A stretch of DNA of 64,000 nucleotides from Candidatus Peregrinibacteria bacterium CG10_big_fil_rev_8_21_14_0_10_49_16. GTDB lineage: Bacteria > Patescibacteriota > Gracilibacteria > Peribacterales > Peribacteraceae. Where the stretch lies: assembly GCA_002772605.1 (NCBI GenBank), contig PFDS01000040.1:32619-96618 (forward strand), written 5' to 3'. Position numbers and translations under genes: made by a program. The notes beneath the pieces were generated by a model. It saw nothing but the letters and a program-made list of their open reading frames with translations. It did not search any database and had not been told where the DNA came from. Below are positions 31,425-39,621 of the stretch, piece by piece (position 1 is the stretch's first letter; each line of letters begins with the position of its first letter).

Positions 31425-34058
31425 TTACTTCTTGGCTGCCGTACTGCGTTTTTTGGGCTGTTTGGCTTCTTGTTTGAGTTCTTCAACTTCTTCCGCACGC
31501 TGCTCCTTCGCCGCCTCTTCCACCGCCTTCTCCGCCTCAGGATCGGCAAGCACAACACTCATACTGGCCACTTTATCCTTTGCTTTCAACCGCATGACAA
31601 TGACGCCCTGCGTTGCACGACCGCGCGATGGAATGTCTGCAAGATCCATGCGAATCGCCTGTCCATTCTTGCTCAAGCAGAGCAAGTCTCCTTTTGAATC
31701 ATCCAGAAGCACACACCCTCCGACAATTTTGCCTGTCTTCACAGTGAGTTGCGCAGCTTTGACACCAGTGCCTCCGCGCCCCTGCAGACGGTACTGGCCA
31801 ACGGGCGTCATCTTGCCAAGGCCGTTCTCCATCACCACAAGCACCCGATGCGTTCCCAATCCCTTGCTAATTGCGCCCGCTTCCACCACATAATCCGAAC
31901 CCGCTAACTTAATGCCGCGCACGCCCGCCGCAGCACGCCCCATGGCACGCACATCGTCTTCTTCAAAACGAATGGCCTTGCCTTCGTGCGTGACCAGAAG
32001 GATTTCGTCTTTTCCCGTAGTCGTAACCACCCAACGGAGTTCATCGCCTTCGGGAAGCTTCTGCGCAATAAGTCCGCTGCGGCGAATATTCTCGAACTCC
32101 GTACTATCCGTACGCTTCACCAGACCCTTCCGGGTGACAAGGCACAGATACTTCGCACCGACAAAATCCGTACGGAGAATGGCCGAGACACGCTCCTCGG
32201 GTTTGAGCTGTAAGAGATTCACAATCGCCTGTCCACGCGCCGTGCGTCCTGCTTGAGGAAGTTCGTACACCGGAAAGCGGAAGACACGACCGGTATTGGT
32301 AAAGAAGAGCAGCTCATCATGATTCATAACATGCAGCAACGAGAGCACTTCATCATCTTCGCGAATTTCCATACCTTTTACTCCTTTTCCACCACGGTGT
32401 TGCGCACGGAACTGCATGGGACTCAAACGCTTCACATATCCACTGCGCGTAAGTGTCACGATCATCGGTGCATTGGGAATGGTGTCCTTCGCACTAAACT
32501 CCCCGGCGGCAGCCGGAACAACTGTTGTGAGCCGTGCATCTCCGTAGGTTTCGCGGAGAACACCGAGCTCGTCGGTAAATACTTTGTCGATCTTCTTTGG
32601 ATCCTTCAAAATCACTTCGCACTCCGCAATGAATTTGAGCTTTTCCTTGAGTTCGTCTTCCACTTTCTTTCGTTCCAATCCAGCAAGGGTTTGTAAGCGC
32701 ATTTCGAGAATGGCCTTCGCCTGAATTTCTGTCAGTTTGAATTTCTTCATGAGTTGCTCACCGGCCACCTCTTTCGTTGCACTCTTCTTGATTGTCTCCA
32801 CAACTGCATCAATGTTATCGAGTGCTTTTTTGAGACCCTCCAGAATATGCGCACGTTCTTTCGCACGATCACGGTCAAACGTAATGCGACGAACAATGAC
32901 CGTGCGTCGATGGTTGATGAAAATTTGGAGAAGTTCCTGCACATTCATGAGCTGCGGCTGCAATCCGTCACGCAGTGCAATCATGTTGTACCCAAAACTC
33001 GTTTGCAGATCGGTGTGACGGAACAGGAGATTGAGCACCTTCTGGGGGTAGGCATCTTTCTTCAGTTCGATAATCACACGAATGCCATCACGATCAGACT
33101 CATCACGAATATCCGAAATTCCCTGGATGACTTTGTCCTGCACCAGCCGCGCCATCTTCTCCACCATTGTGGCCTTATTGACCTGATAGGGAATTTCAGA
33201 AATACGAATGTGAAAACGGTTCCCACTCGTCTCTTCGATTTCCGCCTTCCCCCGCATCACCACCGAGCCGCGCCCGGTGAGGTACGCCTGCTTCAGCGCC
33301 TTCTTATCATACACGAAACCTCCTGTTGGAAAGTCAGGACCTTTAATAAACTTCAGCAAATCTTCCACGGACGCCTCGGGATTCTCAACAAGGTGTAAGA
33401 CAGCATCGATGAGTTCGTTGAGGTTGTGCGGCGGAATGTTCGTCGCCATTCCTACGGCGATACCCACGGTTCCGTTTAAGAGCAGGCCCGGCACTTTTGC
33501 AGGAAGGACCGTCGGCTCCTTGCGCATTTCATCGTAGTTGGGGCGGAAATCCACTGTATCCTTCTCAATATCCTGCAGAAGTTCTTCCGTGATCTTCTTC
33601 ATGCGCGCTTCGGTGTATCGCATCGCTGCAGGACTGTCGCCATCTATGGACCCGAAGTTCCCCTGCCCCTCCACAAAAGCGTAACGCATCGAGAACTGCT
33701 GTGCCATGCGCACAAGAGCCTCATAAACCGGAACGTCGCCATGCGGGTGGTAATTACCAATCACGTCTCCGACGATCTTCGCGCACTTACGATACTTCGC
33801 CGTATGACGCAGGCCCAGTTCGTGCATGCCGTAGAGAATGCGGCGATGCACGGGTTTCAAGCCATCGCGCGCATCCGGAAGCGCACGCGACACGATCACA
33901 CTCATCGCATAGGCCAGGTAACTCTCTTCCATCTCTGCCACAATCGGCCGCGGCTGAATGCGGCCAATACTGCTCAATGTCTCTCCTCCTTCTCCGCCTT
34001 TCGGCGCAGCAGAAGACTCCTCCCTGCCTGCATCTGAATCGTTTTTTTTCTTTGGCAT
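31425..34058 (-). CDS. gyrA: DNA gyrase subunit A
   Basis: 877 residues. Catalytic domain: [29 protein letters not shown] near residue 50, and the active Tyr in [13 protein letters not shown] near residue 127. The C-terminal domain has six beta-pinwheel blades and the GyrA box as [10 protein letters not shown] (canonical QRRGGKG with Arg to His at one position), which supports gyrase rather than topoisomerase IV. The N-terminal and C-terminal tails are charged and low in complexity. gyrB is not in the window. Confidence 0.96.
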   Translation of the reverse strand: MPKKKNDSDAGREESSAAPKGGEGGETLSSIGRIQPRPIVAEMEESYLAYAMSVIVSRALPDARDGLKPVHRRILYGMHELGLRHTAKYRKCAKIVGDVIGNYHPHGDVPVYEALVRMAQQFSMRYAFVEGQGNFGSIDGDSPAAMRYTEARMKKITEELLQDIEKDTVDFRPNYDEMRKEPTVLPAKVPGLLLNGTVGIAVGMATNIPPHNLNELIDAVLHLVENPEASVEDLLKFIKGPDFPTGGFVYDKKALKQAYLTGRGSVVMRGKAEIEETSGNRFHIRISEIPYQVNKATMVEKMARLVQDKVIQGISDIRDESDRDGIRVIIELKKDAYPQKVLNLLFRHTDLQTSFGYNMIALRDGLQPQLMNVQELLQIFINHRRTVIVRRITFDRDRAKERAHILEGLKKALDNIDAVVETIKKSATKEVAGEQLMKKFKLTEIQAKAILEMRLQTLAGLERKKVEDELKEKLKFIAECEVILKDPKKIDKVFTDELGVLRETYGDARLTTVVPAAAGEFSAKDTIPNAPMIVTLTRSGYVKRLSPMQFRAQHRGGKGVKGMEIREDDEVLSLLHVMNHDELLFFTNTGRVFRFPVYELPQAGRTARGQAIVNLLQLKPEERVSAILRTDFVGAKYLCLVTRKGLVKRTDSTEFENIRRSGLIAQKLPEGDELRWVVTTTGKDEILLVTHEGKAIRFEEDDVRAMGRAAAGVRGIKLAGSDYVVEAGAISKGLGTHRVLVVMENGLGKMTPVGQYRLQGRGGTGVKAAQLTVKTGKIVGGCVLLDDSKGDLLCLSKNGQAIRMDLADIPSRGRATQGVIVMRLKAKDKVASMSVVLADPEAEKAVEEAAKEQRAEEVEELKQEAKQPKKRSTAAKK

Positions 34059-34110
34059 AGTGTAGTAGCAAGAGTGTAGCGGAAGGGAGGAAGAGAGAAA
34101 AGAGAGAAAA

Positions 34111-34145
34111 GTGTGTCACACTGAGCCTGTCGAAGTGCGACACAC
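34111..34145. repeat. TGTCACACTGAGCC-type inverted repeat
   Basis: GTGTGTCACACT pairs with AGTGCGACACAC (one mismatch) around GAGCCTGTCGA. Partial copies occur at 23037-23064, where it is translated as the start of a gene, and at 36668-36683. Confidence 0.7.
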
Positions 34146-34150
34146 TACAA

Positions 34151-34178
34151 AAGGGACTGTCTGGACAGACAGTCCCCT
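34151..34178 (-). terminator. Intrinsic terminator of the GC-rich 262-residue protein gene
   Basis: On the minus strand GGGACTGTCT pairs with AGACAGTCCC around a 4 nt loop, followed by TTTTGT. Confidence 0.8.
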
Positions 34179-34227
34179 TGTCGCAACCCGAAGGTTGCGA
34201 AATTGTTGCAATGGACCGATACGGTGG

Positions 34228-35016
34228 TTAACCGACATAGTCCTCGCTGCGAGCCGGCGTTTCGTCGGCGGCCTCGTCGGCTTCGACACTGTCGAAGTCG
34301 GGGTCGGCCTGGGCATCCCGATGGGCACGAATCTCCGCAGCCTCTTCTTCCGTGACGCCCGTCTGGTACGGTTGCAGCTCATGGTAATTGCCGCAAACCG
34401 GGCACCAGCCCATCTTGGGTTCGGCGTCGTCGTCGTCATCATCGGAAATGCCCGCCTGTGCGCGATGCCACTCCGCCTGCCGTTGCCGCTCCGCATCCTC
34501 GGCCGGCGACCGGCCGATCGGATAGAGGGAAGCACCGACCAGTGGCTCGACATCGTCGTCAGCGAGTTCGGTGATCTCCTCTCGTCCGTCCCCATCGGGG
34601 TTGCGAACGACCACGACTTTTACCATTCGCGGCTGCTCGTCACCGCCACCGAAGAGGTCGGAGAGGCTGAGAATCTGCAGACCCCCGCCACCGGACTGGG
34701 CCTTGCGCATCAGCGTGGCCATGGGATCCTCCGGCCGCTCCTCGACGGTTCCGACCAGGAACTCCCGAGGCCCCCGGTAGATCGCCACGGCACCGTTGTC
34801 GGGAAGCGGATTGCCGTCGATGATGCCCTCCGTGAGGAAGTGATATTCCTGCCGGAAGATGGCGCCGACCGGCGGTTCCAGATCACCCGGACGCACGTTG
34901 GCCTCCGGCAACTCCACCGTACTGATGGAGCCCTGGAACCCGAAGTACGCCATGAGAACCTTTCGCTGACCGTTGATCGTGACAGCATCACCCGTGCGAA
35001 CGTTTTGCGTCGCCAT
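34228..35016 (-). CDS. Hypothetical GC-rich protein with C-terminal zinc-ribbon-like motif
   Basis: 262 residues, acidic. The N-terminal ~110 residues look beta-rich (RTGDAVTINGQRKVLMAYFG, STVELPEANVRPGDLEPPVG). A Gly-rich linker follows (KAQSGGGGLQILSLSDLFGG), then an Asp-rich stretch, then GWCPVCGNYHELQPYQ. The CPxCGxYH core also ends the product of the next gene upstream. ATG 35016 has an AGGAG site 9 nt upstream. The coding sequence is around 60% GC, well above most of the window, with G/C-ending codons. I do not recognise the family; a structural or virion-like protein is one idea but unsupported. Confidence 0.75.
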   Translation of the reverse strand: MATQNVRTGDAVTINGQRKVLMAYFGFQGSISTVELPEANVRPGDLEPPVGAIFRQEYHFLTEGIIDGNPLPDNGAVAIYRGPREFLVGTVEERPEDPMATLMRKAQSGGGGLQILSLSDLFGGGDEQPRMVKVVVVRNPDGDGREEITELADDDVEPLVGASLYPIGRSPAEDAERQRQAEWHRAQAGISDDDDDDAEPKMGWCPVCGNYHELQPYQTGVTEEEAAEIRAHRDAQADPDFDSVEADEAADETPARSEDYVG

Positions 35017-35058
35017 GAGAAATTTCTCCTGTTGAAAATGTCCATTGCAAAAGATCAA

Positions 35059-35083
35059 GCCCGGCAAACGCTGCCGGGCCCGT
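35059..35083 (-). promoter_or_regulatory. Leader hairpin of the 262-residue protein gene
   Basis: On the minus strand GCCCGGCA pairs with TGCCGGGC, followed by TTGATCTTTT. It lies about 45 nt upstream of the start codon in the transcript leader, so it may act as an attenuator or mRNA stabiliser. Confidence 0.45.
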
Positions 35084-35135
35084 TCCTCCGCGATTCGCGA
35101 ATGTGTGGACCCTGGCACGCGCCAGGACTTGGGAG

Positions 35136-35164
35136 AGGATAAGGATAGCATTGACAAAAGTCAA
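35136..35164 (-). promoter_or_regulatory. Sigma70 promoter of the 262-residue protein gene
   Basis: TTGACT, 17 nt, TATCCT on the minus strand. The -35 region sits in a TTGAC-N4-GTCAA inverted repeat, which could be an operator. It yields a leader of about 110 nt. Confidence 0.65.
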
Positions 35165-35198
35165 ATGTATTTTATGTAAATATTTTTAAACATATGGA

Positions 35199-35230
35199 AA
35201 GGACCACTCCTTGTGAGAGTGGCCCTTCGT
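35199..35230 (-). terminator. Hairpin after the 68-residue protein gene
   Basis: On the minus strand AAGGGCCACTC pairs with GAGTGGTCCTT around a short loop. The downstream U-tract is short (TTT). Confidence 0.5.
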
Positions 35231-35252
35231 TGTTTCGCGCGGTGAATCTCGA

Positions 35253-35459
35253 TCAGTTGTGGTACGTGCCGCAATTGGGGCAGAGCGGCAGCCCCTCCTC
35301 ATTGTACGGGGGCAGGTCCACCGTCACGTCACTGTCGGCCAGCAACTCCGGCGGAACCGGGATGTCGGTCTGGACCAGACGGACCAGAACGACGCCCGGC
35401 GCGACCTCGTCGAGCTTGAGGGAAGTGATACGGAGGACGGGGGTGGCGTTGTTCGCCAT
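35253..35459 (-). CDS. Small GC-rich protein ending in a CPNCGTYH motif
   Basis: 68 residues, starting MANNATPVLRITSLKLDEV, with a short beta-rich body and C-terminal LCPNCGTYHN. The tail matches the CPVCGNYH tail of the 262-residue protein downstream, implying a shared partner or zinc-dependent role. ATG 35459 has an AAGGAG site 8 nt upstream, and a near-consensus promoter lies 107 nt upstream. GC content and codon use match the neighbouring GC-rich gene rather than the rest of the window. Function unknown. Confidence 0.72.
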   Translation of the reverse strand: MANNATPVLRITSLKLDEVAPGVVLVRLVQTDIPVPPELLADSDVTVDLPPYNEEGLPLCPNCGTYHN

Positions 35460-35565
35460 GTTCGAAACTCCTTCAGTTGAGATTCGTGCGAAAGAACTTT
35501 TCCCAGCGTACATAGCCGGGAGCTCCCTCGCACTGTGCGAGACAGTCCCAGAAACTGGGATGGAA

Positions 35566-35594
35566 ATAATACTTAATTTTTAACCTACTGTCAA
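35566..35594 (-). promoter_or_regulatory. Strong sigma70 promoter of the 68-residue protein gene
   Basis: TTGACA, 17 nt, TATTAT on the minus strand. The leader of about 100 nt contains several short hairpins in a row (CCCAG/CTGGG, CTCGCAC/GTGCGAG, GGAGCTCC). Confidence 0.75.
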
Positions 35595-35601
35595 GCAGGC
35601 C

Positions 35602-35633
35602 AACGCGGTGTACGCATTGGCCTGTTTTTGCAT
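35602..35633 (+). terminator. Terminator-like hairpin with U-tract on the plus strand
   Basis: CAGGCCAA pairs with TTGGCCTG and is followed by TTTTTGC on the plus strand. No plus-strand gene lies upstream, so it may end antisense transcription or act as a boundary for the 35654-35857 gene. Confidence 0.5.
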
Positions 35634-35653
35634 GGTTTTTGCCCCTTTTGCAT

Positions 35654-35857
35654 TTAGCGGGTGTAGGCCTCATGGATGACGTCATCCACCTCGCGTAGCG
35701 GTGGCGATTCCAGCCACAGCGGCTGCTCGGTCACCACAATGCGCAAGATGAGGACAAAGGACAGTTCCAGACCGTCCTCCCCTCCCTTCCGCTCCGCTTT
35801 TCGCGGATCGCCTTTCATGGATGACGCCAAAAGGCCACTCAGAAGTCGCATCTGCAT
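35654..35857 (-). CDS. Hypothetical small protein
   Basis: 67 residues (starts MQMRLLSGLLASSMKGD, ends REVDDVIHEAYTR) with a hydrophobic stretch LELSFVLILRIVV. The ATG at 35857 has an AAGGAG site 10 nt upstream, the main evidence. It is GC-rich like the two downstream minus-strand genes and may belong to the same module. No family recognised. The longer in-frame extension to 36277 is antisense to rsmI and was rejected. Confidence 0.5.
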   Translation of the reverse strand: MQMRLLSGLLASSMKGDPRKAERKGGEDGLELSFVLILRIVVTEQPLWLESPPLREVDDVIHEAYTR

Positions 35858-35998
35858 ACTCTTCAGTCTCCTTGAGAACCATGCGAAAGAACGTGGCTTA
35901 GACACCTCGTCAAACCACCCTCTTCCGTCTAAACCGCCACTCAGTGTGTGAAGAGTTCGCTGCAAGTCAAGGGTCAAAAGGAGTATTCTTCTAAATAC

Positions 35999-36670
35999 AT
36001 GCTTTCCATCGTCTCCACCCCTATCGGCAATCTCGGTGACATCACACTGCGCGCCCTTGAAACACTGAAGGAATGTGATGCCATCGTGTGTGAAGATACG
36101 CGAGTCACGGGAAAACTCCTCCAGATGCTGGATCTCCCGAAGAAGGAACTCATCAGCCTGCACGGGTATTCCGACACGAAGAAAATCAATGCCATCCTCA
36201 AGCGACTCGCAGAAGGAGCACATCTTGCTCTCGTCTCCGACGCCGGCACACCATGCATCAGTGATCCGGGATATCAACTAGTGAGTGTCGCCCTTCGACA
36301 GGGTGACACTCATCAAGTCGAAGTCATCCCCGGACCTTCCGCATTCCTTGCTGCCCTCTCCGCATCAGGCCTCCCCATCAATCAATTTCTCTACCTCGGA
36401 TTTCTTCCATTGAAGAAAGGACGTCAAACACTTCTTGCATCATTCACAGAAGAGAAACGCACGATTGTCTTCTACGAATCCGTCCATCGCATAGAAAAAA
36501 CACTTCGCGAACTCGTGGGCGCACTGCGTGATCAACCCAACCGTGACATCGTCATCTGTCGTGAACTGACAAAAATGCACGAAGAAATTCTTCGCACAAC
36601 GGTTGCGGAACTTGCGAGTATTTCTCTTACACAAAAAGGAGAATTCGTCATTGTCATTGGAGCAGTGTAG
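35999..36670 (+). CDS. rsmI: 16S rRNA (cytidine-1402-2'-O)-methyltransferase
   Basis: SAM-dependent tetrapyrrole-methylase-fold enzyme, 223 residues (E. coli RsmI 286), lacking the longer C-terminal extension. Motifs: LSIVSTPIGNLGDITLRALE, CEDTRVTGKLL, VSDAGTPCISDPGYQLV, VIPGPSAFLAALSASGLP and FYESVHRI. The start at 35999 fits the conserved N-terminus; an AAGGAG lies 17 nt upstream, farther than usual. A stretch of the repeat family follows its stop. Confidence 0.94.
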   Translation: MLSIVSTPIGNLGDITLRALETLKECDAIVCEDTRVTGKLLQMLDLPKKELISLHGYSDTKKINAILKRLAEGAHLALVSDAGTPCISDPGYQLVSVALRQGDTHQVEVIPGPSAFLAALSASGLPINQFLYLGFLPLKKGRQTLLASFTEEKRTIVFYESVHRIEKTLRELVGALRDQPNRDIVICRELTKMHEEILRTTVAELASISLTQKGEFVIVIGAV

Positions 36671-36683
36671 TGTCACACTGATA
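36668..36683 (+). repeat. Fragment of the TGTCACACTGA repeat
   Basis: A partial copy between the rsmI stop and the ruvA start, sharing TGTCACACTGA with the copies at 23037 and 34111. Confidence 0.5.
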
Positions 36684-36686
36684 CAC

Positions 36687-37271
36687 ATGATTGCACGCCT
36701 GCGAGGACTGCTCACGCGACTCTCCCCAGGAGAAGTTCTCGTCGACGTGGAAGGAGTGGGTTACCGCGTGCACACGCCTGTGACTCTGTGGGAAGCATTG
36801 AAGGATGGAACAGAAACTGAGCTCTGGATTTCCAGCTACGTACGCGAAGACCGGTTTGACCTGTACGGATTTGTGGAGCAGTCGGAACGCATGCTCTTCG
36901 AGCGCTTTCTCGCGCAACAAGGGATAGGGCCAAAACTCGCACTCGAACTCTGTTCCATTCCCCAAAGCACGCTTCTCCAGGCTATTCAGCAGCAAAATCC
37001 TGCACTGCTCCTCAGTGTGAAAGGTGTCGGGAAGAAGAAGGCAGAGAAGATCCTCCTCGATTTGCGCTCTCTGGCTGATTCGTCTCCCGAACTCTTCGCT
37101 CTCCAGCCGGGAGCATCCGGGATGCAACACACAACACTGGATCCTGATGCAATCGAAGCACTGCAATGCCTCGGATACTCTTCTTCTCAAGTACTCCACG
37201 CTCTGCAAAAACTCTCTCCCGATCTCACGACCACCGAAGACCGCGTGACCGCTGCCCTGCAAACACTCTAA
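36687..37271 (+). CDS. ruvA: Holliday junction branch migration protein RuvA
   Basis: 194 residues. The OB-fold domain (MIARLRGLLTRLSPGEVLVDVEGVGYRVHTP) is followed by helix-hairpin-helix motifs (GIGPKLALELC and VKGVGKKKAEKILLDL) and a short C-terminal domain III (DPDAIEALQCLGYSSSQVLHAL) that contacts RuvB. RuvA binds four-way junctions as a tetramer. The start at 36687 follows the repeat. Two nt before pgi. Confidence 0.95.
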   Translation: MIARLRGLLTRLSPGEVLVDVEGVGYRVHTPVTLWEALKDGTETELWISSYVREDRFDLYGFVEQSERMLFERFLAQQGIGPKLALELCSIPQSTLLQAIQQQNPALLLSVKGVGKKKAEKILLDLRSLADSSPELFALQPGASGMQHTTLDPDAIEALQCLGYSSSQVLHALQKLSPDLTTTEDRVTAALQTL

Positions 37272-37273
37272 CC

Positions 37274-38551
37274 ATGCTTCACCTCGATATCTCTACAGCA
37301 TTGGCAAAGGTCATTACACCATCCTTCGGCGTCAGCAACGAAGAGCTAACACAGATGCGCACGTCGATAAAACGACACATCGAACAGTGGTTACAGGAAC
37401 GAGAAAAAGGCGAACATGCATGGTCAATGGACCCGTACAACAAGAGCGCGCTCGATCGTGTGGTCAGCACAGCCAACCATATCAAAAAAGAGAAAATGCA
37501 AACCGTGGTCTGGCTCGGCATTGGTGGATCAGGGCTCGGTCCGAAAGTCATCGAAGAAGTATTCGAATCATCACAATCACTCGAGTTCATCGTGATCGAC
37601 ACCATCGATCCCGCTCTCTTGGAACTGTACCTCGGGGTTCTCGACTGGAACCAAACCTTCATTGTCGTAGCCAGCAAATCCGGCGAGACACTGGAAACCA
37701 TGAGTACGTTCTTCCTCATGTGGGAAAAATTGGTGCAAGCTCGTGGCAAACGCGCAAAAGACCGGGTAGTCGCCATTACGGACAAACAGAGCGGCGCTCT
37801 GCGAGACTTCAGTCTGGAGCAGGACATTGAAATGCTTCACATCCCTTCTGGAGTAGGTGGACGCTACTCCATCTTCACCCCTATCGGACTCCTGCCACTT
37901 GCGCTCCTGTCGGGAGATACGGAAGAGTTTTTACGTGGCGCAAAAGAAATGGATACATGCTGTCAAAATACCGTTCTCGAAGAAAATCCGGCGGCACTTC
38001 TCGCTGCAGTGCAGTACATCCTCGACACCAAACGCGGACTGCCCATACGCATTATCATGCCCTACACCCAGAAATTGCGATCCATCGCGCTGTGGAACCA
38101 GCAGCTCATTGCGGAAAGTTTGGGAAAGACAGAACTCAGTAACCCCATTCCCATGGCAGCGATCGGCACGCAAGACCAACATTCGCTTTTGCAGCAATGG
38201 ATGGCTGGCCCGCGCAAATCCTGGCACATTTTTATTCGTGACAGAGAAAAACCATCCATCACCGTTCCAAACGTTGAAGACGCGCGTTTTGCGCACATCA
38301 GCAAAAAACCATTTGCAGATTTGCTGGAAGCTTGTTATGAAGGAACAACCCAGGCACTTACAAAAGCGAAACGACCACATGTCACGATCACCATTCCCAC
38401 ACTCGATGCGTACCATCTCGGCCAGCTCTTCTTCTGCTTTCTCGCAGAAGTCATATTCCTCGGAAAGATTTACCGCATTGATCCGTATGACCAACCCGGC
38501 GTGGAAGTAGGAAAGACCATTACAAAAAACATTCTCTCCGGCGAGAAATAA
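37274..38551 (+). CDS. pgi: Glucose-6-phosphate isomerase
   Basis: Interconverts glucose-6-P and fructose-6-P. 425 residues, the shorter bacterial form. SIS-domain motifs: WLGIGGSGLGPKVIEEV, VASKSGETLETMSTF, GVGGRYSIFTPIGLLPLAL, and TQDQHSLLQQWMAGP. The active-site Glu and His fall in these regions. Start 37274 is just past ruvA; an upstream in-frame ATG lies within ruvA. With PckA, this gives two ends of a gluconeogenic route. Confidence 0.95.
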   Translation: MLHLDISTALAKVITPSFGVSNEELTQMRTSIKRHIEQWLQEREKGEHAWSMDPYNKSALDRVVSTANHIKKEKMQTVVWLGIGGSGLGPKVIEEVFESSQSLEFIVIDTIDPALLELYLGVLDWNQTFIVVASKSGETLETMSTFFLMWEKLVQARGKRAKDRVVAITDKQSGALRDFSLEQDIEMLHIPSGVGGRYSIFTPIGLLPLALLSGDTEEFLRGAKEMDTCCQNTVLEENPAALLAAVQYILDTKRGLPIRIIMPYTQKLRSIALWNQQLIAESLGKTELSNPIPMAAIGTQDQHSLLQQWMAGPRKSWHIFIRDREKPSITVPNVEDARFAHISKKPFADLLEACYEGTTQALTKAKRPHVTITIPTLDAYHLGQLFFCFLAEVIFLGKIYRIDPYDQPGVEVGKTITKNILSGEK

Positions 38552-38553
38552 TG

Positions 38554-38582
38554 TTCACAATTCTTGATGCATCCAGTATCAT
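38554..38582 (+). promoter_or_regulatory. Promoter of the thioredoxin gene
   Basis: TTCACA, 17 nt, TATCAT, 26 nt before the ATG at 38609. Confidence 0.5.
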
Positions 38583-38608
38583 ACAGAGGAACCTTTCCCC
38601 TTTTCCCT

Positions 38609-38926
38609 ATGGCACAAGAAATTACAGATGCAGACTTTGACGCTCAAGTGATGCAATCAGACATTCCAGTACTTGTGGACTTTTGGGCTCCATGGTGTGG
38701 TCCTTGCAAATCCATGCTTCCTATTGTGGGTGAACTGTCTACGGAATATGAGGGTAAAGTACGAGTGGTCAAAATGAATGTAGACGAGAACACCGAGACG
38801 CCCGGGAAGTTTAACGTCATGAGTATTCCCACATTTATCATCTTCAAAGGCGGCGAGGTCGTACAGACGATTGTGGGTGTAAAGTCAAAAGAAGATATGA
38901 AAAAGGAACTGGATGCAGTCGCATGA
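38609..38926 (+). CDS. trxA: Thioredoxin
   Basis: 105 residues with VLVDFWAPWCGPCKSMLPIV (WCGPC active site near residues 30-34) and the cis-proline loop MSIPTFIIFKGGEVV. Cytoplasmic disulfide reductase. ATG 38609 chosen, since upstream in-frame codons are non-conserved and overlap the promoter. It overlaps the next gene by 4 nt. Confidence 0.95.
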   Translation: MAQEITDADFDAQVMQSDIPVLVDFWAPWCGPCKSMLPIVGELSTEYEGKVRVVKMNVDENTETPGKFNVMSIPTFIIFKGGEVVQTIVGVKSKEDMKKELDAVA

Positions 38927-39273
38927 TTCCATTGATCTTCAACCTGGGCACAACGCTGCTCTCACACATCGTAAGAGCGCAAGGGTTTGTGAGTGACTTT
39001 GGAGAGAAGCCACCGCGCTCCACTATGAGTTATGTCCTTCCATTCGTTGGCATGGGCTTTTCATTCATCCTCGTCAAATACCGTGAACGCATTGGAGATA
39101 TGCTTGGAGAAGCGCACTGGATGGTCAAAATCGGTGGCGTGTACTATGTGCTCGTCTACATCGCAATCATCATCTTCTTCTGGAGCATTGCCGAGCTCAC
39201 CGACACCACGCATATTTTCCTCGCGCCTCTCACAGTCATTCTGCCCTTCGGCGACAACAAAACAGATTTTTAA
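38923..39273 (+). CDS. Hypothetical membrane protein
   Basis: 116 residues with hydrophobic segments near residues 1-16, 36-50 (YVLPFVGMGFSFILV), 70-92 (IGGVYYVLVYIAIIIFFWSIAEL) and 97-109. Coupled to trxA by an ATGA overlap. No recognised family. Confidence 0.65.
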   Translation: MIPLIFNLGTTLLSHIVRAQGFVSDFGEKPPRSTMSYVLPFVGMGFSFILVKYRERIGDMLGEAHWMVKIGGVYYVLVYIAIIIFFWSIAELTDTTHIFLAPLTVILPFGDNKTDF

Positions 39274-39301
39274 TATATATTCCCTCTCCCTTCTTATTTA
39301 C

Positions 39302-39496
39302 ATGGACAACGCAGACATTCAAAAACAGTGTCAGAAGTTCCTCGAAGATCTTGGCATCCCCGGTTTCATCGTCTTCGGCTGGCAGAAATCCGAAAAGCAG
39401 TACGGCTTCACATACGTGAACCATAAGACTCCTCCCGCAGTCACACTCAAAGGCATGCTCTGGGCCGCAAAAGATTTCGCAGAGAAGAAGTTGTAA
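39302..39496 (+). CDS. Hypothetical small protein
   Basis: 64 residues (MDNADIQKQCQKFLEDLGIP at the start) with an alpha/beta pattern and no membrane segment. It is co-directional with the trxA pair and ends at the tRNA-Ala gene. Composition and context suggest a real gene, but no homologue comes to mind. Confidence 0.55.
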   Translation: MDNADIQKQCQKFLEDLGIPGFIVFGWQKSEKQYGFTYVNHKTPPAVTLKGMLWAAKDFAEKKL

Positions 39497-39497
39497 A

Positions 39498-39574
39498 TGG
39501 TGGAGCTGGAGGGAGTCGAACCCTCGACATCCTGCTTGCAAAGCAGGCGCTCTGGCCAACTGAGCTACAGCCCC
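39498..39574 (-). tRNA. tRNA-Ala (TGC)
   Basis: On the minus strand: acceptor GGGGCTG/CAGCTCC, D arm AGCTCAGTTGGCCAGAGC, anticodon loop TTTGCAA with anticodon TGC, T arm GGTTCGACTCC, discriminator A and encoded CCA. Confidence 0.94.
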
Positions 39575-39621
39575 ACTGGTTCGCCATTATCAGACATGTG
39601 CCGTGAATTATCAATCCGTAT

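Noticed and set aside
32253..33398. Several long plus-strand frames inside gyrA
   Set aside because: They are antisense shadows with no motifs; gyrA on the minus strand is unambiguous.
35858..36277. Extension of the 67-residue minus-strand gene to 36277
   Set aside because: The extension is antisense to rsmI; the short form has its own Shine-Dalgarno site.
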